A stretch of 64,000 nucleotides of DNA, from positions 93,846,852 through 93,910,851 of the forward strand of contig NC_134401.1 in the NCBI RefSeq assembly GCF_050003625.1. Reading direction: 5' to 3'. Below the pieces are notes generated by a model. It was not told where the DNA came from. It worked only from the letters and a program-made list of their open reading frames with translations, and ran no database searches. Positions 43,470 through 52,949 of the stretch are shown one piece after another; position 1 is the stretch's first letter, and every line of letters begins with the position of its first letter. The translations under genes were made by a program, and so were the position numbers. Source of the stretch: Haematobia irritans. Taxonomy: Eukaryota > Arthropoda > Insecta > Diptera > Muscidae.

Positions 43470-45518
43470 CAAGTATAAACGGCCGTAAGTTCGGCCAGGC
43501 CGAATCTTATGTACCCTCCACCATGGATTGCGTAGAAAATTCTACGAAAGACTGTTATACACAATCGAATTAGTTGGGTTGTGGTATCTTAAATCGTTTT
43601 CTAAATTGTGAGTTAGTCTACACGTGGTATATATTAGACAAAAGGTATGTAAGTCTACAAATAATTGCGAATCGATATGGACTTTTGCACGGTACGTAGG
43701 GAGCCAGAATTGAAATAGGGGGGTCGCTTATATGGGGGCTATATACAATTTTGAACTTGATATGGACCAATTTTTGTGTGATTGGGGATCGATTTATCTG
43801 AGGGCTATATATAACTGTAGACCGATATGTACCTAGTTAGGCATGGTTGTTAACGGCCATATACTAGCACAATGTACCAAATTTCAACTGACTCGGATGA
43901 AATTTGCTCCTCCAAGAGGCTCCAAAACCAAATCTCGGGATCGGTTTATATGGGGGCTATATATGATTATGGACTGATATGGACCACTTTTGGCATGGTT
44001 GTTAAATATCATATACTACCACCATGTACCAAATTTCAACCAGATCGGATGAATTTTGCTTCTCCACAAGGTACCGGAGGTCAAATCTGGGGATCGGTTT
44101 ATATGGGGGCTATATATAATTATGGACTGATATGAACCAATTCATGAATGGTTGTTGGATACCATATACTAACATCACTTACCAAATTTCAACCGAATCC
44201 GATGAATTTTGCTCTTCCAAGGGGCTCCGGAGGTCAAATCTGGGGATCGGTTTATATGGGGGCTATACATAATTATGGACCGATTTCGACCAATTTTTGC
44301 ATGGGTGTTTGAGGCCATATATTAACACCACGCACCAAATATCAACTGAATCAGATGAATTTTGGTCTTCCAAGAGGCTCCGGAGGTCAAATCTGGCGAT
44401 CGGTTTATATGGAGCTATATATAATTATGCACCGATGTAGACCAATTTTTGCATGGTCATTAGAGACCATATACTAACATCATGTACCAAATTTCAGCCG
44501 GATAGGATGAAATTTGCTTCTCTTAGAGGCTCCGCAAGCCAAATCTGGGGATCGGTTTATATGGGGGCTATATATAATTATTGACCAATATGGACCAATT
44601 TTTGCATGGTTGTTAAAGACCATATACTAACATATTGTACCAAATTTCAGCCGGATCGGATGAAATTAGCTTCTCTTAGAGGCTCCTCAAGCCTAATCGG
44701 GGGATCGGTTTATATGGGGGTTATATATAATTAGGGACCGATGTGGATCAATTTTTGCATGGTTGTTAAAGACCATATACCAATACCATGTACCAAATTT
44801 CAGCCGGATCAGATGGAATTTGCTTCTCTTAGAGGCTCCGCAAGCCAAATCGGGGGATCGGTTTATATGGGGGCTATATATAATTATGGACCGATGTGGG
44901 CCAATTTTTGCATGATTGTTAGAGACCATATACTAACATATTGTACCAAATTTCAGCCGGATCGGATGAAATTTGCTTCTCTTAGAGCAATCGCAAGCCA
45001 AATTTGGAGGTCCGTTTATATGGGGGATATACGTAAAAGTGGACCGATATGGACCAATTTTTGCATGGTTGTTAGAGATCATATACTAGGTTAAAGGTTA
45101 GGTTAAAGTGGCAGCCCGATTAAGATTCAGGCTCACTTAGACTATTCAGTCCACTAACACCATGTACCAAATTTCAGCTGGATCGGATGGAATTTGCTTC
45201 TCTTAGAGCAATCACAAGCCAAATTTGGGGGTCCGTTTATGGGGGCTATACGTAAAAGTAGACCGATATGGCCCATTTGCAATACCATCCGACCTACATC
45301 AATAACAACTACTTGTGCCAAGTTTCAAGTCGATAGCTTGTTTCGTTCGGAAGTTAGCGTGATTTCAACAGACGGACGGACGGACGGACGGACATGCTCA
45401 GATCGACTCAGAATTTCACCACGACCCAGAATATATATACTTTATGGGGTCTTAGAGCAATATTTCGATGTGTTACAAACGGAATGACAAAGTTAATATA
45501 CCCCAATATAAGGGTATA
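43470..45518 (-). mobile_element. DINE-1-like element A9 (nearly complete)
   Basis: It has the 3' end CAAGTATAAACGGCCG, the hairpin and CCATGGATTGCGTAGAAAAT, then internal GGTTTATATGGGGGCTATAT repeats at about 43945, 44096, 44248, 44403, 44550, 44706 and 44860, and a GACGGACGGACGG run (45372-45391). It ends at a decayed 5' terminus (ACCCCAATATAAGGGTATA). No minisatellite block is present inside; the element is instead inserted into the minisatellite array. A 65-bp SINE/LINE tail is inserted at 45089. Confidence 0.8.
45089..45153 (-). mobile_element. 65-bp SINE/LINE tail insertion inside A9
   Basis: On the minus strand it reads TGGACTGAATAGTCTAAGTG...CGGGCTGCCACTTTAACC, essentially the last 65 bp of the LINE at 47418-52030. 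It interrupts a DINE repeat between CATATACTA and ACTAACACC, leaving a short duplicated ACTA. It is an extreme 5' truncation of either the LINE or a family K SINE. Confidence 0.75.
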
Positions 45519-45519
45519 A

Positions 45520-45990
45520 AAATTGACAAAATTTTCTGTAGAACTAAAATATTGACAAAAGTTTCTATCGAAATAAAATTTTGACAAAATTTTCGATAGA
45601 AATAAAACTTTGACATTTTCTATAGAAATAAAATTTTGAAAAAACTAAAATTATGACAAAATTTTCATTTGAAAACAAAATTTTGACAAAATTTTCTGTA
45701 GAAATAAAATTTTGACAAAACTTTCTACAGAAATAAAATTTTGACAAAATTTTCTATAGAAATAAAATTATGATAAAATTTTCTATGAAAACACAATTTT
45801 GACAAAATTTTCTATGGACATAAAATTTTGACAAAATTTTCTATAGAAAAAAAAATTTGACAAATTTTTCTATAGAAATAAAATTGTTACAAAAATTTCG
45901 ATAGAAATTAAATTTGGATTAATAAAATTTTAACAACAATTTTCTATAGAAATAAAATTTTGACAAAATTTCCTATAGAAATCAAATTTT
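45520..45990 (+). repeat. 29-bp minisatellite, second segment of the main array
   Basis: Continues the array interrupted by A9 and runs to the 5' end of DINE C2 at 45991. The array resumes again at 52842. Confidence 0.85.
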
Positions 45991-47525
45991 TATACCCTAA
46001 ACCACATAGTGGTCAGGGTATAATAAGTTTGATCGGCCAAAAAATGTGCCTACCAGAAATATTGATTTTAGACCCCATAAAATATATACCGATCGACTCA
46101 GAATCACCTCCTGAGTCGATCTAGCGCTTGGTGTCCGTCCGTCCGTCCGTCTGTCCATGTATTTGTTGTTCACAGGATTCCGGTCGCAATTATTAACCGA
46201 TTTTGACGAAATTTGGTACAGGGAGGTTTTTGGGCACAAGGACTAACGCTGTTGAATTTGGAAGAAATCGGATCAAATTTAGATATAGCTCCCATATATA
46301 TGTATCGCCCGATTTCGACAAATGGGGTCACGTTGCGCTTTTTTTCAAACGGATCGTCACCAAATTTGGCAAAAGGTAATCTTTTTCATCGCCCTTCATG
46401 TTTGCAAAATTTCATCCAAATCGGTTCAGATTTAGATATAGCTCTCATATATATGTATCGCCCGATTTTACCAAATTTGGCCACAAAACCTTTATTTATC
46501 AACCGATCTTACTCAAAGTTGGCTAAATATAATCTTCTATAGCACTAACTACGTGTGCAAAAAATCAAAGAAATCGGTTCAGATTTAGCTATAGTCCCAT
46601 ATATATGTACCGCCCGATTTTTCTAAATTTGGCCATAAAACCCTTATTTATCAACCGATCTTACCCAAATTTGGCTAAATGTAGTCTTCTATAGCACTTA
46701 CTATATGTGCAAAAAATCATCGAAATCGGTTCAGATTTATATATAGCTCCCATATATATGTATAGCCCGATTTTCCAAATTTGGCCATAGAACCCTTATT
46801 TATTAACCGATCTTACTGAAAGTTGGCTAGATCCAGTCCTCTATAGTACTAACTATATGTGCAAAATTTCATCGAAATCGGTTCAGATATAGATATAGCT
46901 CCCATATATGTATCACCCGATTTTGAAAAATTCGCCCCTAATAACCTTATGTTTGACCATACAGGGCTCATTTCTTAACTGATCTTACTCAAATCTTGCA
47001 CAAGGTAACCTTTTGTGGTATTAATCAATCCCGCAAAATATTATGCAAATTGGTTCAGATTTAGATATAGCTTCCATATATATGTATCGCTCGATTTTCC
47101 CAAATTTGGCCATAGTACTCTTATTTATTAACCAATGTTACTCAAATTTCAAATTTTGATGTACTAGCCGATCGTACTTATACGAACTTGTAGCTCTTAC
47201 ATAAGAATATTGCTCGATTTTTACAAATTTGTATTTATTACCCACACTAATTTAACGATTTTCTCTTTTTTAATAATGGGCTCAATATTAGTGGCATACT
47301 AACCCCGTAGGTGCAATATCAACACAGCCAGTGTTGCTAGAAGTAGGGGAAATTCCCTATATGTAGGGTTTTTCAAATATTTAGCGTCTTGTAGGGACGT
47401 AGGGCCACAATGTAGGAGTATTTATTCAACCGTCGAACGGAACGGACGTGTTTTTTAATAGCGGATAAAATCATCGTAATAAGTACCTACTACGAATTTC
47501 AAGTGTGGTGGGATATTAGGCCACC

Positions 47526-47813
47526 ATGCAGAGAAATTCAAAGACATCCACTGGGTTGCTAACTTCAGGGCCCAGTGGACGGGTATCGACTGGAGTTATA
47601 AATTTGGGCAATGACCAAGAGTTAGGCCCAATTAGTCGACCTGTAGACGGGTCGACAGGTGGCGACAATTTGACAAGTCGGACCTTTTCCAAGGTAACGG
47701 CATCAAAAGGAGGTAATCCCTCACGAAAGAGATTCAAAGAACGCAGAAATGCTTTGTTTATCCTAAAGAAATTAGGATCAGTCGACCCAAGCAAGGGCTC
47801 AAGGAATTCTTGA
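47526..47813 (+). CDS. LINE ORF1, N-terminal part (frame ends at a frameshift)
   Basis: A 95-codon frame starting MQRNSKTSTG, shortly after the 5' end of the LINE. It is basic and Ser/Gly/Lys-rich (SRKRFKERRN), as expected of the nucleic-acid-binding N-terminal region of a LINE ORF1 protein. It stops at 47811-47813, whereas the +1-shifted frame is open from 47776 and continues through the main ORF1 domain. One indel between 47776 and 47811 therefore separates the two halves. The start is the first ATG after the 5' end in a CACCATGC context. There is no independent evidence for this part beyond position and composition. Confidence 0.6.
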   Translation: MQRNSKTSTGLLTSGPSGRVSTGVINLGNDQELGPISRPVDGSTGGDNLTSRTFSKVTASKGGNPSRKRFKERRNALFILKKLGSVDPSKGSRNS

Positions 47814-47901
47814 GGCTGGAAAAAGGGAACGATCGCTGGATGAGCTGCCATCCTCCAAAAGGGATCAACGATCGTTTGCCTCAGTTGCTAAAGACAGCCT
47901 T

Positions 47902-48723
47902 GTGATGGCTATCATAAATAAAGGAGCATTGGACGGTATGGTTCCAAAGCAAAAATGGGGGGAAATTGAGAATGCTTTGCCTGGCGTCTACTCACAGGTG
48001 CTGGAAAAGTTTCCCGGCCCAGATCCTCGACACCAAGAGGCTGGTTGGTATCAAGGACGATTTAAGCTAGTCGCATTTGAGGACCAGAGGTCTATAGAAT
48101 GTTTTAAAGCTGCTCTGATACTAATTGGTGAAGTTTGGGAAGGAGCTGCTCTAGAGTTAGTCGAGAAGAAAGACATACCGGCTAGACCAAGAGCACATGC
48201 GTGGATACCTGCAAACCCTCCTGACCCTGAATCTATTTTAAATAGACTGAAACAATGCAATCCAGATCTTCCAACAGCTGATTGGAAGGTTGGCCGTTTG
48301 GATGAAGTGGATGGGCCAAGACGGCATGCAGTGTTTATATTGAACACTCAGTCTTTGCCACATCTAGCAAAGTCCCAGGGCCGTGTATGTTATGGCTTTC
48401 ATTATATCCAAATGAAGGTGTATAAAAACGATCAGCTAAAGGATTCAGAAATGGACAAGCCTCTGTCTGAATCAGAAGTAAGCGGATCCTCTTGCGAAGT
48501 CGAGGGGGATACCAAGACATTTGAAGACATGGATAGATACCGTATGCGTGAGGAGGCTTCTACTGCCTCAGAACTCACCAAAGTTGAACCTATGGTTATT
48601 GCGAGAGTCACCGATATCTCTGAAGAGGACATTCTTGATGACTCGATTGAAACGGCTGATGTGACGGTTGTTGAAAATCTCGATGGTCCTACGGATCCTC
48701 CAGATAAATCTTCATCATTGTAA
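47902..48723 (+). CDS. LINE ORF1 protein, DUF4780-like domain
   Basis: A 273-codon frame; the same frame is already open from 47776, so this ATG is probably internal to the original ORF1. Residues about 10-175 (KQKWGEIENALP, PGPDPRHQEAGWYQGRF, RPRAHAWIP, NPDLPTADWKV, YGFHYIQMKVYK) look like the DUF4780 (PF16012) domain found in insect retroelement proteins. It probably acts as the RNA-binding ORF1 chaperone; that is inferred, not seen. I see no CCHC zinc knuckles, which many I-group ORF1 proteins have. The C-terminal about 80 residues are acidic and Ser/Thr-rich. It overlaps the ORF2 start by 41 bp. Confidence 0.75.
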   Translation: MMAIINKGALDGMVPKQKWGEIENALPGVYSQVLEKFPGPDPRHQEAGWYQGRFKLVAFEDQRSIECFKAALILIGEVWEGAALELVEKKDIPARPRAHAWIPANPPDPESILNRLKQCNPDLPTADWKVGRLDEVDGPRRHAVFILNTQSLPHLAKSQGRVCYGFHYIQMKVYKNDQLKDSEMDKPLSESEVSGSSCEVEGDTKTFEDMDRYRMREEASTASELTKVEPMVIARVTDISEEDILDDSIETADVTVVENLDGPTDPPDKSSSL

Positions 48724-49576
48724 GGCTGCACGTGCTGCCTTAAAAGTTCTCCTGATGAAAGGGGACATAGATATAGTTCTTATTCAAGAACAATATGTTT
48801 ATGAAAACAAAATATGTGAATTAAGTACTCCGGGGTTCAAACTATTGCAGTATACTGGTAATGATGTAAATCGAGCCTGTATAATTGCTAAAAACGAGCT
48901 CAACTTGTTTCTGCTTCCTTCAATGTGCAATACAGACACTGTCGTTGCAAGTTTAGAAATAGCCAAATGCAAATATTGGGTATCTTCGGTCTACATGGGA
49001 CATGACAGGGAGATGCCTCCATATGCCGTTAAGACCTTAGTGGAGGAGTCACTGAAAACAAAGACGAAACTCATTATGGGATGCGATGCGAATGCACATC
49101 ATAGAATATGGGGAAGTAGTGATACTAATGCAAGGGGAGGGTCGCTAATAGAGTTTATTTTGCGTACTAATCTGGTAGTTTGCAACAAGGGAGATGTCCC
49201 AACCTTTGTCACTAAGAACAGGCAAGAGGTTTTGGACATCACCTTGGCCTCGCAAGAACTGAATGAAATGATATCTGAGTGGCAGGTTTTAAGTGAACAC
49301 AGCTTCTCAGATCATCGCTACATCAGTTTCAAATTTGATGTTCATATCACCAAGATCATATTTCCGCCAAATGTTAGGAAAGCTGACTGGAATAGGTATA
49401 GAGAATCGTTCAATATGATGATACCGGAAATAACAGAGACAAATATGAGAAATGTGCAAGATATCGAACACGCAGTGGAGCGGATTACTAAGGCCTTCAA
49501 CATCTCACTGAAAGCTGCATGCCCTAGAGGAAAGCCAAGGGGGAACATCGACCACCATGGTGGTCTACGGAATTAA
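48683..49576 (+). CDS. LINE ORF2, APE-type endonuclease domain
   Basis: From the ATG at 48683 (MVLRILQINLHHC) the frame runs 297 codons; an in-frame ATG at 48668 is also possible, but the domain begins here. Motifs of the exonuclease-endonuclease-phosphatase fold are in order: LQINLHHCKAA (Asn, about residue 8), IQEQYV (catalytic Glu, about 36), GCDANAHHRIWG (Asp/Asn, about 133), DITLAS (about 185) and SDHRYISF (catalytic His, about 210). The domain nicks the target DNA to prime reverse transcription and appears complete. The frame ends GGLRN at 49576. The RT frame is open from 49528 and contains a PPWWSTEL motif, so an indel between 49528 and 49576 separates the two. Confidence 0.85.
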   Translation: MVLRILQINLHHCKAARAALKVLLMKGDIDIVLIQEQYVYENKICELSTPGFKLLQYTGNDVNRACIIAKNELNLFLLPSMCNTDTVVASLEIAKCKYWVSSVYMGHDREMPPYAVKTLVEESLKTKTKLIMGCDANAHHRIWGSSDTNARGGSLIEFILRTNLVVCNKGDVPTFVTKNRQEVLDITLASQELNEMISEWQVLSEHSFSDHRYISFKFDVHITKIIFPPNVRKADWNRYRESFNMMIPEITETNMRNVQDIEHAVERITKAFNISLKAACPRGKPRGNIDHHGGLRN

Positions 49577-49581
49577 GTAAT

Positions 49582-51690
49582 ATGAGGAAATCCTGCAGGA
49601 AGCTCTTTAACAAGGCAAAGTCCACCAGAGCCCCTGAGGACTGGGACGCTTACAAGAAGAATCTGAGAGGATACAAGCGAGAACTGAGAAAGGCTCAGCA
49701 TAACTCTTGGAATGCTTACTGCAGCAGTATTGAGAATACGTCCGAGGCTTCCAGACTACGGAAGGTTCTAGCATCCACCAACTCCGCTCCAGGTTTCATT
49801 AAAACATCGGAGGGCAATTGGACAACGTCCAGTGAGGAGACGCTGGAGGTACTATTGGACACACATTTTCCTGGAAATCAGACGGTTGAACCATGTACTG
49901 GCGGTGCCACAGTTGCTCAGCGGTCGTTTCCTGTCGAGGAAATTGTATCGGAAACTAGAATAAGATGGGCGCTAAATAGCTTTGGACCATTCAAATCCCC
50001 TGGACCTGATGGAATTACTCCGGCGGAGTTACAAGCTGTAACTGACAAAATTATCCCCTGGTTGTCGGTGATATATAAAGGATGTATCAACTTATCATAT
50101 ATCCCAGGAAAGTGGAGGGAAACAAAAGTCGTCTTCATACCTAAAGCGGGAAAAGCCTCTCACTTGAGGGCGAAGGATTTCCGACCAATCAGCTTATCCT
50201 CATTCCTACTTAAGACTCTGGAGAGGATGATAGATATTTATCTTAGAACTAGCATCGATTCAAGTTTGTTCTCGAAACGACAGCATGCATACTCGAAGGG
50301 CAGGTCTACTGAGACCGCACTACATGAACTAGTCAGCTTTATTGAAAGCTCACTATCTGTCAAAGAATACACAATCGTGGCGTTTCTAGACATTGAAGGG
50401 GCGTTCAATAATGTCCATCCGAGCTCGATATTAAATGGACTGACAACTCTGAATGTTGATCCATGTATACTCAGGCTGTTAGACGAACTGCTAATGAAGA
50501 GACGTATTTCAGCCACACTAGGACAAGCAAACATACAAAAGTATGTGAACAGAGGCACTCCCCAAGGAGGAGTTCTATCACCTCTTCTTTGGAATGTTGC
50601 TATAAATAGCCTTCTGGTTACTCTAGAAAAAGAAAGGATAAAAGTGGTGGCATACGCAGATGATGTAGCTCTGGCAGTCAGGGGAAAATTCCCATCCACA
50701 ATCAGAGATATTATTCAGAGGGCCCTCCGGATGACTGAAAAATGGGCGAAAGACAATGGTCTTGGGGTAAATCCCGCAAAGACAGAAATAGTCATGTACT
50801 GCAAAGATCGCAAAACTCCCACGGTTAGGCCCATTTCCTTAGGGGGTATTGAAATTCCCTTTGGTGATTGTGCAAAATACCTTGGCGTTATTTTGGACAG
50901 GAAGCTGAACTTTAAGCTTAATATTGAAGAAAGGGCGAGGAAGGCAACTGTAGCTTTGTACTCGTGCAAAAAGGCAATAGGAAAAAAGTGGGGACTAAAA
51001 CCAAAAATTGTGCATTGGCTATACACGGCAGTGGTTAGACCTATAATGCTATATGGTGTTGTAGTCTGGTGGCCGGCACTTCAGAAACCGACTGGTTTAG
51101 ATAAAGTTCAGCGTATGGCGTGTTTGTGTATTTCAGGCGCATTCAGCAAGACAGGAACAAATTCCCTTAATGTCATGCTGCATCTATTGCCTTTAGACAT
51201 TTTGGCCAAACAGTCAGCTGCAACAACGGCTGTGCGGTTGCGCGAACTATCGCTGTGGTCGGAAAAAGGTTACGGTCACAGTTCTGTCCTCAAAATAATG
51301 TCAGATGTGCCTAACGTAGTGGATTACACTTTGGCGAGTCCACTTTTCGACAAAAAGTTTGAGACTCTAATCCCCAACAGTGAGGCGTGGTGCACACAGA
51401 CCCCGGGGAATAAAGAATATATAGATTTCTACACTGATGGCTCCAAATTGGACGGACAAGTGGGTTTCGGAGTATATTCTAATGATTTGGAACTTCAAAT
51501 AGCGAAAAGATTACCTAATCACTGTAGTGTTTTTCAGGCTGAAATATTAGCAATAAGAGAGGTGGCGAATTGGCTGAGAAGTAATGTTCCAAAAAATGTG
51601 GGCATTAATATATACTCAGACAGTCAACCTGCAATAAAATCCTTGGACTCTGATAGGAGATTTTGCAAAAACTATTGGCGCGAAGTATAA
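49582..51690 (+). CDS. LINE ORF2, reverse transcriptase and partial RNase H
   Basis: A 702-codon frame continuing ORF2 after the frameshift; the ATG is simply the first in frame and not a natural start. RT motifs are intact: VVFIPKAGK (about 182), DFRPISLSSFLLKTLER (about 198), AFLDIEGAFNNVH (first catalytic Asp, about 267), RGTPQGGVLSPLLWN and AYADDVAL (catalytic Asp pair, about 357). A thumb-like region with RKLNFKLNIEERARKA follows. RNase H begins at FYTDGSK (Asp, about 615), with FQAEIL (Glu, about 651) and YSDSQPA (Asp, about 677). It then breaks off: the last His/Asp part is missing and the frame ends KNYWREV. It would reverse-transcribe LINE RNA at the nick, but this copy cannot make the full protein. 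Confidence 0.88.
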   Translation: MRKSCRKLFNKAKSTRAPEDWDAYKKNLRGYKRELRKAQHNSWNAYCSSIENTSEASRLRKVLASTNSAPGFIKTSEGNWTTSSEETLEVLLDTHFPGNQTVEPCTGGATVAQRSFPVEEIVSETRIRWALNSFGPFKSPGPDGITPAELQAVTDKIIPWLSVIYKGCINLSYIPGKWRETKVVFIPKAGKASHLRAKDFRPISLSSFLLKTLERMIDIYLRTSIDSSLFSKRQHAYSKGRSTETALHELVSFIESSLSVKEYTIVAFLDIEGAFNNVHPSSILNGLTTLNVDPCILRLLDELLMKRRISATLGQANIQKYVNRGTPQGGVLSPLLWNVAINSLLVTLEKERIKVVAYADDVALAVRGKFPSTIRDIIQRALRMTEKWAKDNGLGVNPAKTEIVMYCKDRKTPTVRPISLGGIEIPFGDCAKYLGVILDRKLNFKLNIEERARKATVALYSCKKAIGKKWGLKPKIVHWLYTAVVRPIMLYGVVVWWPALQKPTGLDKVQRMACLCISGAFSKTGTNSLNVMLHLLPLDILAKQSAATTAVRLRELSLWSEKGYGHSSVLKIMSDVPNVVDYTLASPLFDKKFETLIPNSEAWCTQTPGNKEYIDFYTDGSKLDGQVGFGVYSNDLELQIAKRLPNHCSVFQAEILAIREVANWLRSNVPKNVGINIYSDSQPAIKSLDSDRRFCKNYWREV

Positions 51691-51700
51691 TGACTATTGT

Positions 51701-51892
51701 ATGAGCTGTCACGATGCGGAGGAAAAAGAATCAATTAAACACCTCTTGTGTGAGTGTCCTGCATTTTGTGTAAAGCGCAAGCAACTTTTAGGAGCATATA
51801 GCTTCAGATTACTGGCGGATCTCGAAAACGTTAACTTAAGCAGTCCGCTAATATTTTTGGAACAATCTGGTTGGTTCAACAAAGGAAAATAA
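51701..51892 (+). pseudogene. LINE ORF2 C-terminus (Cys/His motif), separated by a deletion
   Basis: This frame (open from before 51701) reads CMSCHDAEEKESIKHLLCEC, a CX2C...HX4C zinc-binding motif typical of the C-terminus of I/LOA/R1-type ORF2 proteins. It ends WFNKGK and a TAA at 51890. The preceding frame reaches SDRRFC and then shifts, so the end of RNase H and the linker, perhaps 80-100 residues judged by family length, have been lost at about 51655-51670. Confidence 0.7.
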
Positions 51893-52841
51893 TCAAGAAG
51901 GTTCAGCGGTTAAAACTAGAAGTGCCATTATGTAATAGGTACTTTTAGTTAATGTGGTATCACAATGGACTGAATAGTCTAAGTGAGCCTGAATCTTAAT
52001 CGGGCTGCCACTTTAACCTAACCTAACCTAATGTAGGACATTTTCACTCAACACAATTTGTAATAATTTGTTCATTTTGGTGGCTCTAGAGGAGGAAATT
52101 AGAAGCCGGCAAGGCTTGATCTTTAACAATGTGTGGTAAACTTTATTCCTGTAGAAAATTTTGTCAACATTTTATTTCTATAGAACATTTTGTCAAAATT
52201 GTATTTCTATAGAAATTTTTTTCAAAATAGTATTTCTATAAAAAATTTTCTCAAAATTTTATTTCTGTGGAATTTTTTCTCAAAATTTTATTTCTATAGA
52301 ATTTATTGTCAAAATTTTATTTCTATAGAAAAATTTCTCACAAAAATTTGTTTATAGAAACTTTTACCAAAATTTTATTTTTATAGAGATTTAACAAAAA
52401 AGATTACTAATTTGGTTAGAATTCTACCAACTGTGGCAACCGTGGTGGTAATACAAATTTATATTCTAAGTTATATACGTTGCATATTCATGTTTTAAGA
52501 TAATAAAGTACTTAGAACCATTTTTGTTTGGTAAAATTTGTTTAAATTTAACGAAAATATTGTAGGGAAAATTGTTTGGGAATGTATAGGAAAGTAGGGA
52601 ACTTTTTTTGTCCTTGTAGGGTAAACCGAACATTTTCCCAGGCAACATTGACTATGAGCAAAAGTCAGATTGACACAAAGCACCCATAGACATGTACCCC
52701 TTAATTTTATTAAATATGCAACTGCGGTTTATCTCCCGGACCTATATGTTACCCCACAAATGCTTATGATTACTTATTCTGTAATGGTGGTTTAGGGTAT
52801 GATATAGTCGGCCCCGCCCGACTTTCTACTTTACTTACTTG

Positions 52842-52925
52842 TTTTCTATAGAAATAAAATTGTGTAAAATAAAATTTGTGGTTTTTTGGTAAAATTTTCT
52901 CCAAAATTTGGTAGACTAATTTTGG
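52842..52925 (+). repeat. 29-bp minisatellite, last segment of the main array
   Basis: A short continuation after DINE C2, ending at TTTGGTAGACTAATTTTGGC and CTCGAGTGGCAACTATGATT. The same boundary sequence closes minisatellite blocks inside family A elements. Confidence 0.75.
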
Positions 52926-52949
52926 CTCGAGTGGCAACTATGATTCTAC

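Larger units (their letters stand above)
47418..52030 (+). mobile_element. full-length non-LTR retrotransposon (LOA-like) with 8-bp TSD
   Basis: A 4.6-kb element flanked by ATGTAGGA at 47410-47417 and 52031-52038. Order: 5' UTR of about 108 bp, ORF1, ORF2 (endonuclease, reverse transcriptase, partial RNase H, C-terminal Cys/His motif), then a 138-bp 3' UTR ending in CTAACCTAACCTA instead of poly(A). The final 65 bp or so are shared with family K SINEs. An APE-type endonuclease together with RNase H places it in the I group of clades; LOA is my best guess. It is inactive in this copy: one frameshift in ORF1, one between endonuclease and RT, and a deletion in RNase H. Confidence 0.85.
47329..52650 (+). 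mobile_element. MITE D3, split by the LINE
   Basis: CAGTGTTGCTAGAAGTAGGGG begins at 47329. The MITE is broken after CCACAATGTAGGA at 47417 and resumes at 52031 with ATGTAGGACATTTTCACTCA. It ends CCCAGGCAACATTG at 52650. The interior after the LINE includes reversed minisatellite (52140-52400). Confidence 0.75.
45991..52841 (+). mobile_element. DINE-1-like element, family C (copy C2), carrying MITE D3 and the LINE
   Basis: The 5' end TATACCCTAAACCACATAGTGG is followed by GTCCGTCCGTCCGTCTGTCC and internal repeats (ATATAGCTCCCATATATATG and similar) at about 46285, 46440, 46590, 46745, 46900 and 47068. MITE D3 begins at 47329. After it, CACCCATAGACATGTACCCC leads to the hairpin AGTCGGCCCCGCCCGACT and the end CTTACTTG (52841). 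About 5.3 kb of its length is the nested MITE and LINE. Confidence 0.8.

Noticed and set aside
41460..45990. Minus-strand frames rich in FYRKFCQNFISIENF
   Set aside because: The 29-bp minisatellite has few stops on that strand, and its length rotates the frame, so all frames look alike. This is a by-product of the repeat and no start or domain supports coding.
50238..51026. Long minus-strand frames of 103-153 codons
   Set aside because: They are antisense shadows of the reverse transcriptase frame, which has all expected motifs on the plus strand.
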